Below, piece after piece: positions 13,596 through 20,515 of a stretch of DNA of 24,895 nt. A model generated the notes under the pieces. That model did not search any database, was not told the DNA's origin, and worked only from the letters and a program-made list of their open reading frames with translations. The stretch is from assembly GCA_029212275.1 (NCBI GenBank), contig JARGOI010000004.1, positions 1 through 24,895 on the forward strand. Direction: 5' to 3'. The translations under genes and the position numbers were made by a program. This stretch comes from Thalassolituus sp. (GTDB lineage: Bacteria; Pseudomonadota; Gammaproteobacteria; Pseudomonadales; Oceanobacteraceae). The first letter of the stretch is position 1. Every line of letters starts with the position of its first letter.

Positions 13596-14216
13596 ATGGC
13601 ACGTTATATTGGTCCTAAGTGTAAGCTTGCTCGTCGTGAAGGAACAGATTTGTTCCTGAAAAGCGGTGTTCGCGCACTTGACTCAAAATGTAAGTTAGAA
13701 ACCAAACCTGGCGTTCATGGCGCTGGTCGCGGTCGTTTATCTGACTACGGTCTACAGCTTCGTGAGAAGCAAAAAGTCCGTCGTCTTTATGGCATCCTAG
13801 AAAAGCAGTTCCGCAGCTACTATAAAGAAGCGGCACGTCGTAAGGGTGCAACCGGTGAGAACTTGCTTCAGTTGCTAGAATCTCGTCTGGATAACGTTGT
13901 TTACCGTATGGGTTTTGGCTCGACTCGCGCCGAATCTCGTCAGTTGGTGTCTCACAAGGCCATCACTGTTAACGGTCAGACCGTTAATATTCCGTCATTT
14001 CAGATCAAGAGCGGCGATATTGTTGCCATCCGTGAGAAGTCAAAAACTCAGGATCGTATCAAGCTTGCAATGCAATTGTCTGGTCAGCGCGCAGATTGCG
14101 GCTGGATCGATGTGAATGCAGGCAAGATGGAAGGTACTTTTAAAGCACTTCCAGAGCGCGCTGATCTCCCAGCAGAGATCAACGAAAACCTCATCGTGGA
14201 ACTTTACTCTAAGTAA
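13596..14216 (+). CDS. rpsD: 30S ribosomal protein S4
   Basis: S4 is a primary 16S rRNA-binding protein, a fidelity factor, and in E. coli the repressor of the alpha operon. The product has 206 residues, as in E. coli, starting MARYIGPKCKLARREGTDLF. It is the zinc-free form: its few Cys residues are not arranged as a ribbon. The S4 RNA-binding domain covers about residues 96-160 (RLDNVVYRMGFGSTRAESRQ and the VNGQTVNIPSFQIKSGD strand). AAGGAGG overlaps the rpsK stop. Confidence 0.98.
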   Translation: MARYIGPKCKLARREGTDLFLKSGVRALDSKCKLETKPGVHGAGRGRLSDYGLQLREKQKVRRLYGILEKQFRSYYKEAARRKGATGENLLQLLESRLDNVVYRMGFGSTRAESRQLVSHKAITVNGQTVNIPSFQIKSGDIVAIREKSKTQDRIKLAMQLSGQRADCGWIDVNAGKMEGTFKALPERADLPAEINENLIVELYSK

Positions 14217-14237
14217 TAGAGAAATTAAGGGGCAGCT

Positions 14238-15239
14238 ATGCAGCGTGCAGTGAACGAATTTTTGACACCTCGTCTAATTCAAGTTGACGAAGTAAATAAT
14301 ACCCACGCCAAAGTGACTCTGGAGCCGCTAGAGCGCGGTTTTGGACACACTTTGGGCAACGCATTGCGTCGGATCCTGCTGTCTTCAATGCCAGGCGCGG
14401 CTATCGTCGAGTGTGAAATCGACGGCGTCTTGCATGAGTACAGTGCTATCGAAGGCGTTCAGGAAGATGTTATTGAAATCCTGCTGAACCTGAAAGGTGT
14501 TGCGGTTAAGTTACATGACCGTGATGACGCCTCTCTGACCCTTAAGAAGGTTGGTCCTGGTGTTGTTACTGCTGCGGACATTGAGTTGGATCACGGTGTT
14601 GAAATCGCGAATCCAGATCATGTTATTGCTCATTTGAGCGAAGGCACAACACTTACCATGAGTCTGAAAGTAGCTTCTGGTCGCGGTTATGAGACTGTTG
14701 AGTCTCGTCACCAAAACGATGAAGAAACTAAGGCAATTGGCAAGTTACAGTTGGACGCAACGTACAGCCCAGTTAAGCGTGTTTCATACAGCGTCGATAG
14801 CGCTCGTGTAGAACAGCGTACTGACTTGGACAAGCTTATTATCGATCTGGAAACCAATGGTACCATTGATCCTGAAGAAGCTATCCGTCGTTCCGCGACC
14901 ATCTTGCAGCAGCAGTTGGCTATCTTTGTTAACCTTGAAAACGACGAAGTTGTTGTCCAGGTTCGTGAAGAAGAAGAAATCGATCCAATACTATTGCGTC
15001 CAGTGGACGATTTAGAATTGACTGTTCGTTCTGCCAATTGCTTGAAAGCAGAGAACATCTATTACATCGGTGATCTTATCCAGCGTACAGAAGTTGAGTT
15101 GCTGAAGACACCTAACTTAGGTAAGAAGTCTCTGACTGAAATTAAAGACGTTCTTGCTTCACGTGGCCTGTCGTTAGGTATGCATTTGGAGAACTGGCCA
15201 CCGGCTAGCCTCCGCAACGACGATAAAGTGCTCGCGTAA
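14238..15239 (+). CDS. rpoA: DNA-directed RNA polymerase subunit alpha
   Basis: Alpha dimerises to start RNA polymerase assembly and its C-terminal domain binds UP elements and activators. The product has 333 residues (E. coli 329). The N-terminal domain contains ERGFGHTLGNALRRILLSSM, the dimerisation and beta-contact block. The C-terminal domain begins near residue 255 with DLELTVRSANCLKAENIYYI; Arg264 corresponds to E. coli Arg265, the key residue for UP-element DNA. KTPNLGKKSLTEIKDVLASR is unchanged from enterobacteria. AAGGGG lies before the ATG. It is flanked by rpsD and rplQ in the standard alpha order. Confidence 0.98.
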   Translation: MQRAVNEFLTPRLIQVDEVNNTHAKVTLEPLERGFGHTLGNALRRILLSSMPGAAIVECEIDGVLHEYSAIEGVQEDVIEILLNLKGVAVKLHDRDDASLTLKKVGPGVVTAADIELDHGVEIANPDHVIAHLSEGTTLTMSLKVASGRGYETVESRHQNDEETKAIGKLQLDATYSPVKRVSYSVDSARVEQRTDLDKLIIDLETNGTIDPEEAIRRSATILQQQLAIFVNLENDEVVVQVREEEEIDPILLRPVDDLELTVRSANCLKAENIYYIGDLIQRTEVELLKTPNLGKKSLTEIKDVLASRGLSLGMHLENWPPASLRNDDKVLA

Positions 15240-15271
15240 GCGGCTCGTTCAGTTAGTATAGGAATTTAACC

Positions 15272-15670
15272 ATGCGTCATCGTAAAAGTGGTCGTCACTT
15301 CAATCGCACAAGCTCGCACCGTCAAGCTATGTTTAAAAACATGGCAGCAAGCTTGTTCGAACATGAAATCATTAAGACTACCTTGCCAAAGGCGAAGGAG
15401 CTACGTCGTGTAGCTGAGCCACTGATCACTATTTCTAAAATAGACTCAGTTGCTAACCGTCGTCTGGTTTTTGCTCGTACTCGTAGCAAAGAAGCCGTTG
15501 GTAAGTTGTTCACTGATTTGGGTCCTCGTTATCAAAACCGTCCTGGCGGCTACATTCGTATTATGAAATGTGGTTTCCGTGCTGGTGATAACGCGCCTAT
15601 GGCTTATGTTGAACTAGTAGATCGTCCAGTTGTTGAAGCAACTGAAGATGATGTAGTTAGCGAAGACTAA
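15272..15670 (+). CDS. rplQ: 50S ribosomal protein L17
   Basis: L17 is a large-subunit protein near the tunnel exit, and the last gene of the alpha operon. The product has 132 residues (E. coli 127), starting MRHRKSGRHFNRTSSHRQAM. The conserved block RLVFARTRSKEAVGKLFTDL and the YIRIMKCGFRAGDNAPMAYV segment are present; the C terminus is an acidic tail (EATEDDVVSED). AGGAA lies before the ATG. A strong terminator follows 14 bases after the stop. Confidence 0.98.
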   Translation: MRHRKSGRHFNRTSSHRQAMFKNMAASLFEHEIIKTTLPKAKELRRVAEPLITISKIDSVANRRLVFARTRSKEAVGKLFTDLGPRYQNRPGGYIRIMKCGFRAGDNAPMAYVELVDRPVVEATEDDVVSED

Positions 15671-15684
15671 GTTATCGTGTACGT

Positions 15685-15712
15685 AAAAAACCCGCCTAGT
15701 GCGGGTTTTTTT
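15685..15712 (+). terminator. Intrinsic terminator of the ribosomal supercluster
   Basis: Six A residues (15685-15690), the stem CCCGC (15691-15695) with GCGGG (15701-15705), loop CTAGT and seven T residues form a rho-independent terminator. Except for the loop it is the same as the tuf terminator at 831-858. Confidence 0.93.
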
Positions 15713-15742
15713 ATGTCTGTAGAATGTAGTTTGGTATTGAAG

Positions 15743-15785
15743 CTTGAGTCTGTTCATTGATTAACAACAGAATGCCTAGCTCAAG
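15743..15785. repeat. Nested imperfect inverted repeat downstream of rplQ
   Basis: CTTGAG (15743-15748) and CTGTT (15750-15754) are mirrored by AACAG (15766-15770) and CTCAAG (15780-15785). The inner loop is 11 bases and the outer arms are unevenly spaced, so the structure is imperfect. It lies between converging transcription units. It may be a weak transcription barrier or a chance repeat. Confidence 0.35.
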
Positions 15786-15819
15786 AGTCCGTGGCTGTTA
15801 TTGTGGAAGCAGTATTATG

Positions 15820-15851
15820 AAAACAAAAACGATATCGTCATAATCATCGTT
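15820..15851 (-). terminator. Candidate terminator of the esterase/TRAP unit
   Basis: On the minus strand, AACGAT (15851-15846) and ATCGTT (15833-15828) can pair around a 12-base loop and are followed by TTTGTTTTC. It lies 27 bases beyond the esterase stop. The stem is AT-rich and the T-run is interrupted, so confidence is low. Confidence 0.35.
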
Positions 15852-15877
15852 AAGCCATAAATCCGATAAGTTCAAAA

Positions 15878-16774
15878 TCACAAGCTATTACGGGGCCTAT
15901 TTAGGAATTGCGCGACTTCTTTGAGCGCTACTCTGGCCGTCGAAACTAGCTGTGCCTGCATTTGGAATACATGCCACATACCTTCGTATTCCGATAACTC
16001 GACATCGATGCCGGCTTCTTTTAGCTGACAATAAAGGGATTTGGCATCGTCATAAAGTACTTCGTCGCTGCCTACTTGAATCAGTGTGCGAGGGAAGTTA
16101 TTAAACTTCCCTAGTAAGGGCGACGCGGTTGGATCATCTACAGATGTTTGGTCAGCGCAGTAAAATTCGGCACAAGCTGTCAGCCAATCTTTAGTGACCA
16201 TTGGATCAATGTCTGCCCTCGTGATCATTGAGTCGCTTGCACAGCGCAGGTCCAGCCAAGGCGAGAAAACGACTGCAGCACTGGGCATTTGTATGTCTTT
16301 GTTAATAATGGCCTGTGTGAGCGTTATGGACAGACCGCCGCCAGCAGAGTCACCAGCAATCACAATATCATCATACTGTTCCGTCAAAGCGAGATACGCA
16401 TTTAGGCAATCTTCATTTGCCCCAGGAAATGGATGCTCTGGTGCTAAGCGATAATCAAGGGCCCAAACAACGCGCTTAGTTGCAACAGCGAGACGTGTGA
16501 TTAAATCTATGTGACTGATGGGGGAGCCAACACAAAATGCACCGCCATGAAGATAAAGCAAAGCAGATTGACGGTTTTCAATCTGTTTTGGTGTTATTTT
16601 TAACGCTGAAACACCGTTTAATTTGGTCCATTCCTGTGTCACTGCACTGAACGTGGGTACTTTGCCTAGCCAGTCGAGTCGACGACGCTGAGTCTCAATC
16701 GCCATCTTGCTCGATAACTGTCGTTTCACAACAGTGCGAATAAAGGTTCTTACCATTACATCAATCAGTGGCAT
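15878..16774 (-). CDS. Alpha/beta-hydrolase of the hormone-sensitive lipase family (esterase)
   Basis: This is a 298-residue family IV (HSL-type) carboxylesterase/lipase. The oxyanion-hole motif HGGAF is at residues 76-80, the nucleophile elbow GDSAGG at 141-146 with Ser143, the acid Asp237 in VGSDEVLYDDA, and the catalytic His268 in GMWHVFQ. DYRLAPEHPFPGA (107-119) and DPTASPL (214-220) are further family marks. No signal peptide is seen, so it should be cytoplasmic. The ATG at 16774 has a GAGA-type site upstream. It lies 37 bases downstream of dctM on the same strand with no visible promoter in between, so it is probably the last gene of the TRAP operon and may act on the imported compound. 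Substrate unknown; short acyl esters are typical of the family. Confidence 0.9.
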   Translation of the reverse strand: MPLIDVMVRTFIRTVVKRQLSSKMAIETQRRRLDWLGKVPTFSAVTQEWTKLNGVSALKITPKQIENRQSALLYLHGGAFCVGSPISHIDLITRLAVATKRVVWALDYRLAPEHPFPGANEDCLNAYLALTEQYDDIVIAGDSAGGGLSITLTQAIINKDIQMPSAAVVFSPWLDLRCASDSMITRADIDPMVTKDWLTACAEFYCADQTSVDDPTASPLLGKFNNFPRTLIQVGSDEVLYDDAKSLYCQLKEAGIDVELSEYEGMWHVFQMQAQLVSTARVALKEVAQFLNRPRNSL

Positions 16775-16811
16775 GGTTTTTTCTCATGATCGTTTCTTAT
16801 TTTATTTGAGA

Positions 16812-18092
16812 TTACTGAATAAACACCAAACTTAATGCTGGCCAATAGGTAATGATGAGTACCGTAATGAGCAAAATAAAGAAAAAGGGCAATGTTGCCT
16901 TATAAAGCGTCATTACCGGTTTATTAAAGCGGAAGCTGGCGATGAACAAGTTCATCCCCACTGGCGGGGTGAAATAGCCCAACTGCATGTTCGCTAAAAA
17001 CAGAATGCCCAAGTGAATAGGGTGAATACCGTACTGCATGGCGATGGGCAGAATGATCGGGATCATAATGACAATGGCTGAAAAGATATCCAGCATCATG
17101 CCTAAAATCAGCAAAAATAGGGTCAGTAGCAGTAGGAAGGTCAAACCGCTGGTGACGTGTTGCTGAATATAATCGAAGATGGCTTCTGGAACACCCGCAT
17201 CAATCATGTAGTTGGTCGAGGCCAAGGATACCGCCAAAATCAGCAGAATGGCTCCTACAAGTTTCATCGAATCGCGCATCACCACAGGTAATTGTGTGAA
17301 GGTGATTTCTCGACGAATCACCACACTGACGATCAAAACATACAAGGCAGTGATGGCCGCGGCTTCAGATACGGCGAATACGCCACCATAGATACCGCCC
17401 AAAACCACAAACGGCAAGGGTATTTCCCAGACACTGTCTTTTAATGCAGCCCAAGCTTCTTTGCCATTAAACGGTTCGCGAGTTTTAGGTAAATCGCGTG
17501 CCTGCCACATGCTGTAGAGCGACAGTGCGAATAACATTAATAAACCGGGTAGGATTCCAGCTAAAAACAAGTCATCGATGCTGACCGGAATATCCAATGA
17601 CATTTGCTGGGCAATCACACCGTATAGAATCAAGGGCAGTGAAGGTGCGAAGAGTAAGCCCAAGCTTCCAGAGGTAGTTACTAGACCTAGGTTAAACGAT
17701 TCTTTATACCCTGCTTTACTTAATGCTGGGACCAATAGTGCGCCCAGAGCCACAATGGTGACGCCAGAGGCGCCGGTAAATGCGGTAAACAGCGCACAGG
17801 CTATTAAGGCGACAATCGCAAGTCCACCGGGCATCCAACCTAAGAAGGCGTCGGTGATGCGCACCAGACGTTGTGGTGCTTTGCTTTCGCCCAGCATATA
17901 ACCAGCAAAGGTAAATAATGGAATGGCGATCAATACAGGCATTTCTGCGACACGGTATATCTCGACGGCCATCACTTGTAAATCGATGTCGGATTGCCAA
18001 AATCCCCACATGGCTGAGGCGGCAATAATTGCGAACAGCGGTGCTCCAGCAATTGCCATGACTATCAACAGAAGGGTAATAATAAGGCTCAT
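16812..18092 (-). CDS. dctM: TRAP transporter large membrane subunit, DctM family
   Basis: DctM is the transport channel subunit of tripartite ATP-independent periplasmic (TRAP) transporters, driven by the sodium gradient. The product has 426 residues, the usual family length, with about 12 hydrophobic segments in two similar halves. Family marks are FTGASGVTIVALGALLVPAL near 107-126, GLVTTSGSLGLLFAPSLPLI with the conserved glycine-rich turn, and LANMQLGYFTPPVGMNLF in the second half. The start overlaps the dctQ stop (ATGA). The esterase gene follows 37 bases after its stop. Confidence 0.95.
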   Translation of the reverse strand: MSLIITLLLIVMAIAGAPLFAIIAASAMWGFWQSDIDLQVMAVEIYRVAEMPVLIAIPLFTFAGYMLGESKAPQRLVRITDAFLGWMPGGLAIVALIACALFTAFTGASGVTIVALGALLVPALSKAGYKESFNLGLVTTSGSLGLLFAPSLPLILYGVIAQQMSLDIPVSIDDLFLAGILPGLLMLFALSLYSMWQARDLPKTREPFNGKEAWAALKDSVWEIPLPFVVLGGIYGGVFAVSEAAAITALYVLIVSVVIRREITFTQLPVVMRDSMKLVGAILLILAVSLASTNYMIDAGVPEAIFDYIQQHVTSGLTFLLLLTLFLLILGMMLDIFSAIVIMIPIILPIAMQYGIHPIHLGILFLANMQLGYFTPPVGMNLFIASFRFNKPVMTLYKATLPFFFILLITVLIITYWPALSLVFIQ

Positions 18093-18604
18093 TGACCGGT
18101 CTCGCTGTCGATTGGCTGAGGAGGAACAGACAATTCTTCATCGGTAAAAACAGATTGAATGCTTTGCGCGGCGAATCGTAAGGCCATTAAAGAAAAGCTG
18201 ATGGGAATAATTAATTGAAGCGGCCAGCTGGGAATGTCAGCAAAGGCAATGTCACCAAATTCGCGTGCAAGGCCGATGTATTGCGCTGAAAACCAACCAA
18301 TAAGGCCACAGATCACAGCAGCAAAGGCTTGGGTGATGACGCTGAGAATGCGTTTTACTTTGTCGCCTGCGAGACGATTGATCAAATCAATAGCGATGTG
18401 TTCGCGGGTACGGGTGGCTAATAACGCCCCGAGTAACCCCAGCCACAACACCATATTGCGCAGTAGCGGCGGAATCCAACTGACCCCACCACCAAACAGG
18501 GTGCGCGCCACAATATCGTAACCAGCCAATAAAATCATGCTTAGAAGAAGCGCGATCAACAGGCTGTCCTCTACTCGATTGAGTACCGTAATGACGCGCT
18601 TCAT
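18089..18604 (-). CDS. dctQ: TRAP transporter small membrane subunit, DctQ family
   Basis: DctQ is the small membrane subunit that pairs with DctM. The product has 171 residues with four predicted membrane spans at about 13-36, 45-65, 85-110 and 128-155. TREHIAIDLI in the loop after the second span and DIVARTLFGGGVSW after the first are typical of the family. Its start lies five bases after the dctP stop; AGGAA at the dctP end is the ribosome-binding site. It overlaps dctM by four bases, so Q and M are probably made at equal rates. Confidence 0.93.
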   Translation of the reverse strand: MKRVITVLNRVEDSLLIALLLSMILLAGYDIVARTLFGGGVSWIPPLLRNMVLWLGLLGALLATRTREHIAIDLINRLAGDKVKRILSVITQAFAAVICGLIGWFSAQYIGLAREFGDIAFADIPSWPLQLIIPISFSLMALRFAAQSIQSVFTDEELSVPPQPIDSETGQ

Positions 18605-18609
18605 GTTGC

Positions 18610-19602
18610 TTATTCCTGACGAATTTCTTTTAGGCGTTGGAGCATTTTGCGATACACATCCACGGGGTAGATTTCACGGCTGGCGAGCTCTTCCACCGTG
18701 CTGGTAGCCAACTTCTGCCATTCCGCTTTATCGGCAGCGCTGAGTTCAACAAACTCAATGCCATTCTGCGCCATGGCATCACGTGCACCCGCTTCGTCTT
18801 TCTCGTTTTGTGCATCCATCGCGGTAAAAGCTTTGGCCATCACTGCGCGCACGCTTGCTTGATCTTCGGCGCTCAGTTTTGCAAAACTTTTATCGTCAAT
18901 CACAATCATGCCAACCAAAAATAACAAAGGATAATCGGTCACGTATTTGATTTTGCTGTGCCACTGCAAAGCGATGGCTGACGAAGGGTTGACCACGAAT
19001 GTATCAATCAGGCCAGTTTGCAGACTGGTGTAAACATCGGAAATAGGCAGAGAAACAGGATTTACATTGCCTTTTTCAAAGGTCGTTTGACCAATCAAGT
19101 CGCCTTCAGGTACCCACACCTTGCGATCGGACATATCTGACGATGAGCGGATGGGTTTATCCGACATCATATAAGCAAAACCAGCTTCTGATATCCCCAG
19201 TACCACATAACCGGCTTTGGCCATTTGTTCGATGATGTAGGGATCAAATTCTTTTCGTATGGTGCGAACTTCGTTCAGATTACGAAAAGTAAAGGGCAGG
19301 CTATAAAGCTGTGATGCAGGTGCGATATCGATCAACGATCCAGCAGCAACGGCGCCACCTTGCAGTTGACGAATTTGCATTTTACGCAGTACCGACTTAT
19401 CACTGCCTTGCACACCACCGGGGAAAAACTTCACTTTTACGCGGCCAGCGGTGTCTTCTTGAATATCTGCGGCGGCCTGACGCATGGCTTTCATCCAGCT
19501 GGTACCGTCAGGCGCTAATGTGGCAATTTTTAGTGTCGTGGCAGCATGGCTGATAGGGGCCAACAAACTCATGACAACAGCAAACAAAACAACGGGTTTC
19601 AT
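18610..19602 (-). CDS. dctP: TRAP transporter periplasmic substrate-binding protein, DctP family
   Basis: DctP captures the substrate in the periplasm and hands it to DctQM. The product is 330 residues with a signal peptide of 20 residues ending SHA-A, then LKIATLAPDGTSWMKAM at the mature N terminus, GRVKVKFFPGGVQGSD and the central SLPISDVYTSLQTGLIDTFV block of the family. The ATG at 19602 is preferred over an in-frame TTG at 19617, because the signal peptide begins there and GTGAG precedes it. Most DctP proteins have a conserved Arg that binds the ligand carboxylate at the site corresponding to Trp163 in KVWVPEGD; here it is Trp. This fits the TatT-associated subfamily. Downstream is dctQ, upstream is the TatT lipoprotein. 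Confidence 0.93.
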   Translation of the reverse strand: MKPVVLFAVVMSLLAPISHAATTLKIATLAPDGTSWMKAMRQAAADIQEDTAGRVKVKFFPGGVQGSDKSVLRKMQIRQLQGGAVAAGSLIDIAPASQLYSLPFTFRNLNEVRTIRKEFDPYIIEQMAKAGYVVLGISEAGFAYMMSDKPIRSSSDMSDRKVWVPEGDLIGQTTFEKGNVNPVSLPISDVYTSLQTGLIDTFVVNPSSAIALQWHSKIKYVTDYPLLFLVGMIVIDDKSFAKLSAEDQASVRAVMAKAFTAMDAQNEKDEAGARDAMAQNGIEFVELSAADKAEWQKLATSTVEELASREIYPVDVYRKMLQRLKEIRQE

Positions 19603-19609
19603 AACGATC

Positions 19610-20446
19610 TCACTCAAAGTATTCGGATGAACTGGCCAGCAAATCTAAAGCTTGTTGCTGGGCGAGTCGGTTAATTAAGGTTAAGCCTTCGGCCTCGGGA
19701 TCGGCCTCAATCACTTCTTGTAATAATTGGTCGTGAAGATCTTGTTCGAACATTAAACGCCCGTATTGTTCAGCAAATAATACTTTTGCCATCAAATTTC
19801 TGCCTTCGGTCAGTTCAATGGCGCGTTCAAAGTGAGCTCTGCCTATTTCTGGTTTGCCACCCACTGAGGGCGGTAATTGGCTTTCTAGCACTCCTAAATA
19901 GACTTGTACATTGGCGTGATCATAACCTTCGTCTTGTCTTGCTACCCATTTCATCAGCGTTTTCACTTTGCCAAGTTGAGCGATGGCATTCCAGTCATCA
20001 CTATTGGCTTGAATCCAACCCGCCCATGCTGAGGCATAGACGTAAAACGTTTCGATATCGTCCTGATCGAACATGTTGCGCATATCAGCATCGAGATCGT
20101 CAGCGTTACCGTCGACCAGTTCACAGGCACGAATATCGTATTCGCATAAGGCTCGGCGCGCATAATCGAACGATTTGTTCGCCATTCGACGTGATTCGTC
20201 TTCTTCTTTTGAAAAGACGCTGGCGTAGGCGCCATAAAGACGTGAACCGGCCAACAAAAACCCTTTGTTCTCGGGGTAGGTCAGTACTAAGGCATCAAGC
20301 ATGAGAAGGTAGGCGGGGGCGCCATCGGCAACGATGGCGGGATTTTCTTGATTCATCATCGCCAGCGACAAGTTGTCCGGTAGACGAGTCACAGAACAGC
20401 CTGCTAGCAACAGGCTGGAGGAAAGCAGCAGTAACAAATATTTCAT
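19610..20446 (-). CDS. TatT-like TPR lipoprotein of a TRAP transporter
   Basis: The product has 278 residues and starts with a lipoprotein signal peptide: a short Lys-containing head, a leucine-rich core and the lipobox LLAG-C with Cys17 as the lipidated residue. The rest is rich in helices with alanine-rich TPR-like repeats (for example YLLMLDALVLTYPENKGFLL, ALCEYDIRACE, HFERAIELTEGRNL). This matches the TatT family, the third, TPR-type component of TPR-associated TRAP transporters, first characterised structurally as a trimer in Treponema pallidum. It would sit at the periplasmic face of a membrane and bind DctP. The ATG at 20446 is preferred over an in-frame TTG at 20467, because it begins the signal peptide. 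It is first in the transporter operon, behind a promoter at 20485-20513, and its end overlaps the dctP ribosome-binding region. Confidence 0.85.
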   Translation of the reverse strand: MKYLLLLLSSSLLLAGCSVTRLPDNLSLAMMNQENPAIVADGAPAYLLMLDALVLTYPENKGFLLAGSRLYGAYASVFSKEEDESRRMANKSFDYARRALCEYDIRACELVDGNADDLDADMRNMFDQDDIETFYVYASAWAGWIQANSDDWNAIAQLGKVKTLMKWVARQDEGYDHANVQVYLGVLESQLPPSVGGKPEIGRAHFERAIELTEGRNLMAKVLFAEQYGRLMFEQDLHDQLLQEVIEADPEAEGLTLINRLAQQQALDLLASSSEYFE

Positions 20447-20484
20447 AATTCGATCACGTTTATCCAACTGTCAGATGTGATGCG

Positions 20485-20513
20485 ATTGTACACTGCCTAT
20501 GAGTAGGTTTCAT
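20485..20513 (-). promoter_or_regulatory. Promoter of the tatT-dctPQM operon
   Basis: On the minus strand, ATGAAA (20513-20508), a 17-base spacer and TACAAT (20490-20485) form a sigma-70 promoter, with four of six -35 matches. The -35 box lies against the end of the upstream PilZ gene. The expected start is near 20478, leaving about 30 bases of leader before the lipoprotein gene. Confidence 0.6.
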
Positions 20514-20515
20514 TA

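Noticed and set aside
15816..15842. Eight-codon open frame MKTKTISS after rplQ
   Set aside because: Too short, only a weak GGAAG-type site, and it lies over a candidate terminator of the opposite strand.
19786..20304. Open frame of 172 codons on the plus strand
   Set aside because: Antisense to the TatT lipoprotein; composition rich in Arg, His and Cys as in a shadow frame.
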